Shown: one piece after another, positions 45,158-52,981 of the stretch | How the letters are laid out: the number at the start of each line of letters is the position of its first letter | Position numbering within the stretch: the first letter of the stretch is position 1 | DNA from: Shimia sagamensis | Lineage (GTDB): Bacteria; Pseudomonadota; Alphaproteobacteria; Rhodobacterales; Rhodobacteraceae | NCBI RefSeq assembly: GCF_900182745.1 | Contig: NZ_FXTY01000001.1 | Location: 248,001 to 312,000, forward strand | Direction of reading: 5' to 3' | Length of the DNA: 64,000 bases | Position numbers and translations under genes: made by a program | Notes under the pieces: generated by a model | Databases searched by the model: none | Told to the model about the DNA's origin: nothing | The model's input: the letters and a program-made list of their open reading frames with translations, nothing else

Positions 45158-46080
45158 ACCGCTGGCGCCCCGCTGCGATGCCTGTGGGGAGCAAAACACG
45201 CTGCCAACGCAAGGATAAGTCCGGACACCGTGGCGATCATGCCCGCCGCGCTGACCGCATTATCAAAGCCCAACCACAACGGCCCGTAGCCCGCAAAGAC
45301 ATAACCCAGAACCGCGGAAAGCACCGCAAAAACAACGCTCCACGCCACTTGATGCTCCAATCGATTGGTCATCAACCGCGCGGCGGCTGGCGGGCAAATG
45401 AACATCGCAATCACAATGATCGAGCCGACCGCATCAAACGCCGCCACCGCCGCCAAAGCAGCCACCATCACCAGCGCCACCCCCAAACGATTGGTTGCAA
45501 TCCCCACAGCTTGCGCAAAGCTCTCGTCAAACGTCGACACCACCAAAGGCCGCCAGAACAACGACAAGAAGCCGATCACCCCAATCAAAGCGATGACAAC
45601 ACGTCCCAATTCAGGTGGCAGCCCAGCCAATGCCAATGGATCAAGCAAACTTGACCAGCCCACCGCGTCAAGCCAGATCAGGCTTTCCAGATTGCCATAA
45701 AGCGCGTGCTCCACATCCAGGTGCACAGACGAGGTATCACTTTGTTCCAAAAGCAAAACACCGGCTGCAAACAACGTGGTAAACGTCAGGCCCATCGCCG
45801 CACCCGGCTCGATATTGCCCAGCCGTCGAATGGCTTCGATCATTACCACGGACACCAACGCGGCCCCCGCTGCGCCCAACATCATTGGCGCAGCTGCCAC
45901 CACGCCGGTGATCAAAAACGCCACAACAATGCCTGGCAACACCACGTGAGAAATTGCGTCGCCAATCAGGGCCTGTTTGCGCAACACAAGGAAGTTGCCC
46001 GGCAAAGCGCAAGCCACGGCCGCCAAGACGCCAATCAGCATCGGTGTCAACGACAGAGGGACAAATTCTTCACCGCTCAT
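45154..46080 (-). CDS. metal ABC transporter permease, TroD/SitD-like
   Basis: A 308-residue ABC-3 family permease with about eight helices. Conserved segments are LRKQALIGDAISHVVLPGI and MFICPPAAARLMTNRL. It pairs with the longer permease upstream, overlapping it by 4 bp. The gene order binding protein, ATPase, permease, permease is that of Mn/Fe importers (TroABCD, SitABCD, MntABCD). Its stop codon overlaps the convergent SulP stop. Confidence 0.92.
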   Translation of the reverse strand: MSGEEFVPLSLTPMLIGVLAAVACALPGNFLVLRKQALIGDAISHVVLPGIVVAFLITGVVAAAPMMLGAAGAALVSVVMIEAIRRLGNIEPGAAMGLTFTTLFAAGVLLLEQSDTSSVHLDVEHALYGNLESLIWLDAVGWSSLLDPLALAGLPPELGRVVIALIGVIGFLSLFWRPLVVSTFDESFAQAVGIATNRLGVALVMVAALAAVAAFDAVGSIIVIAMFICPPAAARLMTNRLEHQVAWSVVFAVLSAVLGYVFAGYGPLWLGFDNAVSAAGMIATVSGLILALAACFAPHRHRSGAPAV

Positions 46081-47282
46081 GATGTCACCCCCTGCGGCCC
46101 GCCAATGCGTTGATCAATCTCGGAAATCTGATCACCAGTCAGAACAGTCTCGATATCACGCAGCCCGTCATAGAGCGCCGCCGCGCTCTCAAACGCCTGA
46201 TCCGCCCGCACCAACTCCCAGCGCTTCTCGTCCCGCAACGCTTTGGCCGCCCGTGCGCGCCCATCGTCTGTTGGCACGCCATCTGCATGCGCCAAACCTG
46301 CGCGCTTCAACAACCGCACCGTGAAGGCTTCATAAATCGGCTGTCCTTGTGCCAAAGCCAGCAATCCCTGACGCATATGCACCCGCCGCTGAAACCGCAC
46401 ATGTCGCAGGTAAACTGCCAGCACACCACGATTAGGCGCCAGCAACAGCGACAAAATAAACAAACCAAAACTCGACAATACAATGATTGGTCCGGTGGGC
46501 ATCGCGGGCGCCACAGCGGACAGAGAGGCGCCAACCCAAGCTGCCAAGCCGCCACAAAGCCCTGAAATCAAAACCATATGATCGGTGCGCTCAGTCCAGA
46601 ACCGGGCGGTGACAGGCGGAATGATCAACATGGCGACAATCAGGATCAGCCCTACAACTTTCAGGCCAATCACGGTGACCGCCAGCGCCAGTGCCATAAT
46701 CGCAAGGTCCATCCGGCCCACATTCACGCCCCGCGACGCAGCGTATTCCGGATCAAAAGCCAGCAATGTCATCGGTCGCCGCAGGATCAAAACCGCCAGT
46801 AAGGTCAACGCCCCACCACCGGCAATCACCAGCGCGTCATTGAACAACATACCTGCCGTAGAGCCCAGCAAGAAGCCCTCTAGGCCCGCCGCACGTCCCG
46901 CCCCCATGGTTTGGATCACCGTCAGCAACACAATGCCAAAGCCAAAGAACACCGACAAAACCGCCCCAATCGCCGCGTCCTCAGACAGGCGCGTAAACCG
47001 CGTCAGCCAGCTCACGCAAAGCAGCCCAATCCAGGACGAGACCGCAGCGCCAAGCAGCAATCCGGGCAGCGCTCGCCCATCGCCGCCAAGCATGACCATC
47101 AACATAAAGGCAATGCCAACACCGGGCAGGGTCGCATGGCTGATGGCATCGCTCACCAATGCGCGTTTGCGCAGGTACAGAAACGTCCCGGTCACACCTG
47201 CCGCAATGCCCAGCAAGGTCGCACCAATAGTTACCAGCGTGGCGTTATAGCCAAGCTGCAAAGTCAACGCAGTCCAAAACAT
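46077..47282 (-). CDS. metal ABC transporter permease with C-terminal extension, TroC/SitC-like
   Basis: A 401-residue ABC-3 permease. The N-terminal 290 residues carry the helices and LRKRALVSDAISHATLPGVG. About 100 extra residues follow the last helix (from YLRHVRFQRRVHMRQGLLAL to the end). This tail looks like a cytoplasmic winged-helix segment followed by an alpha-helical piece (RDIETVLTGDQISEIDQRIG). Similar tails occur on TroC-type permeases (family knowledge). It overlaps the second permease by 4 bp, and the ATPase gene ends 3 bp before it. Confidence 0.9.
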   Translation of the reverse strand: MFWTALTLQLGYNATLVTIGATLLGIAAGVTGTFLYLRKRALVSDAISHATLPGVGIAFMLMVMLGGDGRALPGLLLGAAVSSWIGLLCVSWLTRFTRLSEDAAIGAVLSVFFGFGIVLLTVIQTMGAGRAAGLEGFLLGSTAGMLFNDALVIAGGGALTLLAVLILRRPMTLLAFDPEYAASRGVNVGRMDLAIMALALAVTVIGLKVVGLILIVAMLIIPPVTARFWTERTDHMVLISGLCGGLAAWVGASLSAVAPAMPTGPIIVLSSFGLFILSLLLAPNRGVLAVYLRHVRFQRRVHMRQGLLALAQGQPIYEAFTVRLLKRAGLAHADGVPTDDGRARAAKALRDEKRWELVRADQAFESAAALYDGLRDIETVLTGDQISEIDQRIGGPQGVTS

Positions 47283-47285
47283 CTG

Positions 47286-48089
47286 TTAGCCCGCCAGCTC
47301 CAGCTGGTCGATCTGGCCTGTTGCCAACCGCCCGCCGTAAGTCTGGTTCAACATGTCTGGCGTAAACGCCTCGTCCACCGCGCCTTCGGCTACCTTGCGT
47401 GTGTTGATCAGGAATACCCGATCAAAATAGCTGCGCACGGTGGTCAGGTCGTGGTGCACAGCAACAACGGTTTTGCCTTCTGAACGCAAGGATTTCAGCA
47501 CATCAATGATGGCTTTTTCGGTTGCGGCATCCACACCGGCAAACGGTTCATCCAACAAATAGAGATCCGCCTCCTGCGCCAACGCCCGTGCAAGGAACAC
47601 ACGTTGCTGCTGGCCTCCGGACAGTTGCCCAATCTGACGATCGGCAAAATCGGTCATGCCCACACGTTCCAAACAGGCGCGGGCTTTTTCCATATGCTGC
47701 GGACGAATGCGGCGCAGCAGGCCCAGTTCGCGATATAGACCCATCAGCACCACATCAATCACCCGGGTTGGGAAATCCCAATCCACGCTGGCGCGCTGCG
47801 GTACATAAGCAATGCGGTGCCGCGCAGCTTTCAATGGCTTACCAAAAACCAGAGCCTGGCCAGCCAATGGCGAAACAATGCCCAGCGCGGCTTTCAACAG
47901 CGTCGATTTACCGGCGCCGTTTGGGCCAATAATCGCGGTCATCGAGCCTTCTTCAACCGTCATGTCCACCGAGAACACCACCGGTTTCTGCCCATAAGAC
48001 ACCGTCAAGCCTCGGATCGCCAACGGGCTTTCGGTTGGGATCTCCGCCTTGGGCGCTGCGCCCATATTTGCTGCCAGTTCTAGGCTCAT
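47286..48089 (-). CDS. metal ABC transporter ATP-binding protein, TroB/SitB-like
   Basis: A 267-residue ABC ATPase: Walker A GPNGAGKST, signature LSGGQQQRVFLARAL, Walker B LYLLDEPFAGVD, and the H-loop histidine in VVAVHHDL. The PQRASVDWDFP stretch is typical of Mn/Zn-type ATPases. It energises import through the two downstream permeases. The binding-protein gene ends 11 bp upstream. Confidence 0.94.
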   Translation of the reverse strand: MSLELAANMGAAPKAEIPTESPLAIRGLTVSYGQKPVVFSVDMTVEEGSMTAIIGPNGAGKSTLLKAALGIVSPLAGQALVFGKPLKAARHRIAYVPQRASVDWDFPTRVIDVVLMGLYRELGLLRRIRPQHMEKARACLERVGMTDFADRQIGQLSGGQQQRVFLARALAQEADLYLLDEPFAGVDAATEKAIIDVLKSLRSEGKTVVAVHHDLTTVRSYFDRVFLINTRKVAEGAVDEAFTPDMLNQTYGGRLATGQIDQLELAG

Positions 48090-48100
48090 AGCTTTAATCC

Positions 48101-49063
48101 TTACGATCCCGCAGACAGGCGGCTGTTCATGCCACGCGCGGGCACATTCCCGCCCAGCGCGTCAGCAATGACTGTGATGTTGTGATCAATCATACCGACA
48201 TAGGTGCCTTCATAAGTGCCATCCGGCCCCATCGCATCAGAGTACAGCTCGCCACCAATAGACACATCGTGGCCTTTTGCCGCCGCGCCCTCAACCAGTG
48301 CCCGCACGGTGCGATCTGACACGGAGCTTTCGACAAACACCGCCTTGATGTCGCGCTCGATCAATGTGTCGACCAATTCGCTGATCCGGTTGAGGCCTGC
48401 CTCACTGTTGGTGGAAATGCCCTGTACGCCCAATACGGAGAAGCCATACGCCGCGCCAAAATACCCAAACGCATCATGCGCAGTGAGCAAAGTTCGTGCC
48501 CCATCGGGTACCGAGGTCAGCGCGGTCTCCGCGTAGTCTGACAAGTCAGACAGCTCCGCCAGAAACGTCTCAGCATTGGCCACAAACCGCGCTTCACCCT
48601 CTGGCTGCGCATCGATCAACGCATCACGAATGCGCTCGGTCACAAACACCCACAACCGGGGATCCATCCACACATGTGGGTCAAATTTGTCGGCGTATTG
48701 ATCATGCCCATTCAGCAACTCGACTGGCAATGTATCCGTCACCGCAACCACGGTGCCGCGCTTCTCCAGCTTGTGCATAAAGTCTTCCATCTGCGCTTCG
48801 AGATAAAGCCCATGCCACAAAACCAGATCCGCCTTGGTCAGCGCCACAATATCCGTACGCGTCTGGCGATAGGCGTGTGGATCAACACCCGGCCCCATCA
48901 AGCCCTTCACCTCAACCGCATCACCGCCAATGCGGCGCGCTGTGTCTGCGATCATGCCGGTGGTGGCGACTACCTGCATTTTCCCACCTGCAAAAGCAGG
49001 TGTTGCGCTAGCCAAACTGGCAGCGGTCGTTGCCACAATAAAATCTCGACGAGAGAATCGCAT
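48101..49063 (-). CDS. metal-binding lipocalin-independent SBP (cluster A-I; Mn/Fe/Zn), TroA/SitA-like
   Basis: A 320-residue periplasmic metal-binding protein of cluster A-I. The N-terminus RFSRRDFIVATTAASLA has a twin-arginine-like motif. Metal ligands are suggested by the His in GVDPHAY and the His in VLWHGLYLE, with later His/Asp/Glu residues. No His-rich loop is present, which argues against a ZnuA-type zinc importer and for Mn or Fe. The start at 49063 is chosen for the signal; longer in-frame starts read through the Fur-like box at 49095-49109. It is the first gene of the operon. Confidence 0.9.
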   Translation of the reverse strand: MRFSRRDFIVATTAASLASATPAFAGGKMQVVATTGMIADTARRIGGDAVEVKGLMGPGVDPHAYRQTRTDIVALTKADLVLWHGLYLEAQMEDFMHKLEKRGTVVAVTDTLPVELLNGHDQYADKFDPHVWMDPRLWVFVTERIRDALIDAQPEGEARFVANAETFLAELSDLSDYAETALTSVPDGARTLLTAHDAFGYFGAAYGFSVLGVQGISTNSEAGLNRISELVDTLIERDIKAVFVESSVSDRTVRALVEGAAAKGHDVSIGGELYSDAMGPDGTYEGTYVGMIDHNITVIADALGGNVPARGMNSRLSAGS

Positions 49064-49094
49064 AGTGCATCCGTCCATTGGTTTCAGTTGATTA

Positions 49095-49109
49095 TGAGAA
49101 CCATTCTCA
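49095..49109. promoter_or_regulatory. Fur-family-like box upstream of the metal ABC operon
   Basis: TGAGAACCATTCTCA is a 6-3-6 inverted repeat (TGAGAA/TTCTCA) ending 32 bp before the binding-protein start. It matches the Fur core TGATAATNATTATCA at 11 of 14 defined positions. Fur, Mur or a related metal repressor probably binds here. Confidence 0.6.
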
Positions 49110-49252
49110 AGAGTGTCAACGCAATTGCGACTTATTCTCATCTTTTTGTTGACCAAATGATCAAAAAAGAACAACTGATGTCGTTCTGCGACTTGCCAAA
49201 GCCCTAGTTTCTGAGGCATTTTGATCCCTGTTTTCCGCAACAGGATGGACCG

Positions 49253-50245
49253 ATGCAAACGCCCACCATTACCGCCGAAGGGCATCAACTGCCCACCGCG
49301 CTGGAACCGCGCAATCCCGGCATGGCGCTGGACCTTGATTGGGTTCGCACCGCGCAGGCCAACACGTCGGCCATCGAACGCCGCGCCAAGACCTTGCCGG
49401 GTCGCCGCTCAGTTAAGAAGGACTATCAGGCCGCCTGGCTGTGTAAAGCGATCTCCCTGATCGACCTGACCACCCTGTCCGGCGATGACAGCGAAGGCCG
49501 TGTCGCGCGCCTCTGCGCCAAGGCCAAACAGCCGGTGCGCGCTGACATCCTGGACGCTTTGGGCATGCAAGGCCTGACCACCGGCGCGGTCTGCGTCTAT
49601 CACGACATGATCGATACTGCTGTGTCGTCTTTGAAGGGCACAGGCATTCCCGTGGCGGCTGTGTCCACCGGCTTCCCTGCTGGCCTGTCGCCGTACCACC
49701 TGCGCATCGCCGAGATTGGTGAAAGCGTGAAAGCCGGTGCCGAAGAAATCGACATCGTCATCACCCGCCGCCACGTGCTGCAAGGCAATTGGCAGGCGCT
49801 CTATGATGAGATGAAAGAGATGCGCGAAGCCTGCGGCGACGCGCATGTGAAAGCCATCTTGGCCACCGGCGAACTCGGCACTCTTCGCAACGTCGCGCGC
49901 GCCTCACTGGTCTGTATGATGGCCGGTGCTGACTTCATCAAGACCTCCACCGGCAAGGAAAGCGTGAACGCCACATTGCCCGTGAGCCTCGTGATGATCC
50001 GCGCCATCCGCGACTATTATGACCGCACCGGTTTCCGGGTGGGCTACAAACCCGCAGGCGGCATCTCCAAAGCCAAAGATTCTCTGGTCTATCTCTCACT
50101 CATCAAAGACGAGCTGGGCGACCGCTGGCTGCAACCGGATCTCTTCCGCTTTGGCGCGTCCTCGCTGCTGGGCGACATCGAACGCCAGCTCGAACATCAT
50201 GTTACCGGCCAGTATTCGGCCAACCACCGCCACGCGATGGCGTAA
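49253..50245 (+). CDS. deoC: deoxyribose-phosphate aldolase
   Basis: A 330-residue class I aldolase that splits 2-deoxyribose 5-phosphate into acetaldehyde and glyceraldehyde 3-phosphate. The Schiff-base lysine region is ADFIKTSTGKES and the second lysine is in VGYKPAGGI. The N-terminal 80 residues exceed the short bacterial form, which puts it in the long DeoC class. The ATG at 49253 is preceded by CAGGA. A small unknown gene (11 bp later) and an aldehyde dehydrogenase follow, and the latter would remove the acetaldehyde. Confidence 0.95.
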   Translation: MQTPTITAEGHQLPTALEPRNPGMALDLDWVRTAQANTSAIERRAKTLPGRRSVKKDYQAAWLCKAISLIDLTTLSGDDSEGRVARLCAKAKQPVRADILDALGMQGLTTGAVCVYHDMIDTAVSSLKGTGIPVAAVSTGFPAGLSPYHLRIAEIGESVKAGAEEIDIVITRRHVLQGNWQALYDEMKEMREACGDAHVKAILATGELGTLRNVARASLVCMMAGADFIKTSTGKESVNATLPVSLVMIRAIRDYYDRTGFRVGYKPAGGISKAKDSLVYLSLIKDELGDRWLQPDLFRFGASSLLGDIERQLEHHVTGQYSANHRHAMA

Positions 50246-50255
50246 GGACAGAGCC

Positions 50256-50549
50256 GTGATCGCAGCCCCAGACACCGCCGCCCCCATCCCGGATCAGCAC
50301 CTTCTGCGTATGAAGGTCTGGTCCCAAAGGACGTGGGTCGCCCGTTGCGACGAGCACCTGTCTGGCGGCCATTTGGAGGCACGGCTTGCGGATTTCCTGC
50401 AAGAGGCCTTCGAATACGCGCATACACAGCCGGACCTTCTCGACAAAACCACCGCCCAAATTGCCGAAGCTGTCATGGCCGGCATTTTGCACAGCGAAAC
50501 AGTGCCAGCCGAAGACCTTCAGGCCGCGCTTCACAAGATAACCTCGTAA
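50256..50549 (+). CDS. small conserved-looking protein between deoC and aldehyde dehydrogenase
   Basis: A 97-residue protein of unknown function, starting at GTG 50256 with AAGGA (50244-50248) seven bases ahead. It has no signal peptide or membrane helix. A central part (GGHLEARLADFLQEAFEYAH) is probably helical, and the C-terminus (QIAEAVMAGILHSETV...LQAALHKI) continues so. It is placed tightly between deoC (10-bp gap) and the aldehyde dehydrogenase (11-bp gap), which argues that it is a real, co-translated gene. I do not recognise the family. Confidence 0.7.
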   Translation: MIAAPDTAAPIPDQHLLRMKVWSQRTWVARCDEHLSGGHLEARLADFLQEAFEYAHTQPDLLDKTTAQIAEAVMAGILHSETVPAEDLQAALHKITS

Positions 50550-50560
50550 GGGGAAGACAA

Positions 50561-52906
50561 ATGACCGTTAAAGAGATTTTTGACACCATGGACTACGGCC
50601 CCGCCCCCGAAAGCGCCGCAGATGCGCTGGCCTGGATTGTCGATCAAGGCGCAGCCTTTGGCCATTTCATCGACGGCGACTGGACCACACCGCGCAAGGA
50701 CTTCCAGTCCAAGAACCCCGCCAATGGCGAGACCCTGGCCGACCTGACCCAGGCGTCACAAGACGAAATCAATACCGCTGTGAAAGCCGCGCGTAAGGCC
50801 CAAGCCAAATGGGAAGGTCTCGGCGGTCACGGCCGTGCCAAATACCTCTACGCCATTGCGCGCCTGCTGCAAAAACACAGCCGCCTGTTTGCGGTGCTGG
50901 AAACGCTGGACAACGGCAAACCGATCCGTGAAAGCCGCGACATCGACATCCCGCTGGTGCAGCGCCACTTCTACTATCACGCGGGCATGGCACAGCTCAT
51001 GGACGCGGAACTGCCCAACGCGCAAGCGCTGGGTGTCTGTGGCCAAATCATCCCATGGAACTTCCCGCTGCTGATGCTGGCCTGGAAAGTTGCGCCCGCG
51101 CTGGCAATGGGCAACACCGTGGTATTGAAGCCCGCCGAGTATACCTCCCTGACCGCGATGGCTTTTGCTGACATCTGTCAGCAAGCGGGACTGCCTGCCG
51201 GTGTGGTGAACATCGTCACCGGCAACGGAGCCGTGGGTGAGATGATCACCACGCATGAGGACATCAACAAGGTCGCCTTCACCGGCTCCACAGACGTCGG
51301 CAAACGCATCCGCGAGGCCACCGCAGGCTCCGGCAAGTCTCTCACGTTGGAACTGGGCGGCAAATCGCCCTACATCGTCTTTGAAGATGCCGACATCGAC
51401 TCTGCCATCGAAGGTCTGGTTGACGCCATCTGGTTCAACCAGGGCCAGGTCTGCTGTGCTGGATCTCGTCTCCTGGTGCAGGAAGGGATTGCCGAAACTT
51501 TCTATCGCAAGCTCAAAGCCCGCATGGACGGTCTGCGTATTGGCAACCCACTGGACAAATGCATCGACGTTGGCGCGATTGTCGACCCGGTTCAGTTGCA
51601 AACCATCACCGACATGGTCGCAGACAACACCGACGGCGAAACCTACCATGCGCCCATCGACATGCCCGTCGAGGGCTGTTTCTACCCGCCCACATTGATC
51701 ACCGGCCTCGCGCCGTCTTCCAAATTGATGCAGGAAGAGATCTTTGGCCCGGTACTGGTCTCCACCACCTTCCGCACGCCTTCCGAGGCCGTCGCGCTGG
51801 CCAACAACACCCGCTACGGCCTGGCTGCGACGCTCTGGACCGAAAACGTAAACCTCGCGCTCGACATCGCGCCCAAGCTTGTGGCCGGCGTGGTCTGGGT
51901 CAACGCCACCAACTTGTTTGACGCGGCCGCCGGCTTTGGTGGCGTACGCGAAAGCGGTTATGGCCGCGAAGGCGGTTGGGAAGGTCTGGCGGCCTACACC
52001 AAACCCAAAGGCTCCCCCAAGGCGCTAAAGCTTGTCGAAGCCTTCGCTGGTGGAAAAGGCCCGACCGATCCGCTGGACCGCACACCAAAACTCTACGTGG
52101 GTGGAAAGCAGGCCCGCCCGGATGGCGGCTACAGCCAAAACATCTACGGCAAATCCGGTGCACTTCTGGGCCAAGCCCCGATTGCCAACCGCAAAGACGT
52201 GCGCAACGCGGTTGAGGCCGCTCATGCCGCCAAAGGCTGGTCTGGAACCACAGGTCACCTACGCGCGCAAATTCTCTACTACATTGCGGAAAATCTCTCT
52301 GCCCGCAAAGACGAACTTGCCACACGCGTGAATCTTCTGACCGGCGGGAAGACCGGCGCGGCAGAGGTCGAAATCTCAATCCGCCGCCTCTTCACCTACG
52401 CTGCCTGGGCCGACAAATACGATGGTCAGGCGCATGGCGTGCCCATTCGTGGCGTCGCGCTGGCCATGAAAGAACCAGTGGGTGTGATTGGTGCGCTTTG
52501 TACGGACGATGCGCCGCTCCTGGGCCTGATCTCCGCGATGGCGCCGGCAATTGCCATGGGCAACCGCACGGTTCTGGTGGCCTCAGAAGCCTTCCCGTTG
52601 GCCGCCACCGATTTCTATCAGGTGCTGGACACCTCCGACGTGCCTGGTGGCGTGGTCAACATCCTCACTGGCTCCCACGCCGAGCTCGCAGGACCGTTGG
52701 CCAGCCACTTGGATGTGGACGCGGTCTGGTCTTTCTCGTCAACAGATGTCTCAGCCGAGATCGAACGCGCGAGCGCGGGCAACCTCAAGCGCACTTGGGT
52801 CAACAACGGTTTGGCGCGCGACTGGATGGGAGCAGAGGGCGAGGGCCGAACGTTCTTGCAGGCGGCCACTGAAGTCAAAAACATCTGGGTGCCTTACGGC
52901 GAGTAA
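50561..52906 (+). CDS. aldehyde dehydrogenase with an extra degenerate half domain
   Basis: A 781-residue protein. Residues about 25-495 are a full NAD(P)-dependent aldehyde dehydrogenase: PWNFPLLMLAWK, FTGSTDVGKRI, LELGGKSPYIV and the nucleophile Cys around residue 299 in NQGQVCCAGSR. Residues about 505-781 repeat only the N-terminal cofactor domain (KEPVGVIGALCTDDAP, GNRTVLVASE, SFSSTDVSAEIERAS). That copy lacks the KPSE lysine, the ELGG motif and the whole catalytic Cys domain. The second part is therefore probably structural. Downstream of deoC it would oxidise acetaldehyde from deoxyribose breakdown (inference). It ends at a strong bidirectional terminator. Confidence 0.9.
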   Translation: MTVKEIFDTMDYGPAPESAADALAWIVDQGAAFGHFIDGDWTTPRKDFQSKNPANGETLADLTQASQDEINTAVKAARKAQAKWEGLGGHGRAKYLYAIARLLQKHSRLFAVLETLDNGKPIRESRDIDIPLVQRHFYYHAGMAQLMDAELPNAQALGVCGQIIPWNFPLLMLAWKVAPALAMGNTVVLKPAEYTSLTAMAFADICQQAGLPAGVVNIVTGNGAVGEMITTHEDINKVAFTGSTDVGKRIREATAGSGKSLTLELGGKSPYIVFEDADIDSAIEGLVDAIWFNQGQVCCAGSRLLVQEGIAETFYRKLKARMDGLRIGNPLDKCIDVGAIVDPVQLQTITDMVADNTDGETYHAPIDMPVEGCFYPPTLITGLAPSSKLMQEEIFGPVLVSTTFRTPSEAVALANNTRYGLAATLWTENVNLALDIAPKLVAGVVWVNATNLFDAAAGFGGVRESGYGREGGWEGLAAYTKPKGSPKALKLVEAFAGGKGPTDPLDRTPKLYVGGKQARPDGGYSQNIYGKSGALLGQAPIANRKDVRNAVEAAHAAKGWSGTTGHLRAQILYYIAENLSARKDELATRVNLLTGGKTGAAEVEISIRRLFTYAAWADKYDGQAHGVPIRGVALAMKEPVGVIGALCTDDAPLLGLISAMAPAIAMGNRTVLVASEAFPLAATDFYQVLDTSDVPGGVVNILTGSHAELAGPLASHLDVDAVWSFSSTDVSAEIERASAGNLKRTWVNNGLARDWMGAEGEGRTFLQAATEVKNIWVPYGE

Positions 52907-52930
52907 GCCACAAACACTCAAACAAAACAA

Positions 52931-52958
52931 AAGCGCCGGTGAACTCTCACCGGCGCTT
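52931..52958. terminator. bidirectional terminator between ALDH and chemoreceptor genes
   Basis: A perfect 12-bp stem pairs AAGCGCCGGTGA (52931-52942) with TCACCGGCGCTT (52947-52958) over an ACTC loop. T residues follow on the forward strand and A-rich sequence precedes it, so it can stop both convergent transcripts. Confidence 0.88.
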
Positions 52959-52981
52959 TTCATTTGGGCTCAGTCAATTCG

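Noticed and set aside
49064..49288. A 75-residue N-terminal extension of the metal-binding protein
   Set aside because: It would bury the Tat-like signal inside the protein and read through the Fur-like box. The start at 49063 fits an exported protein.
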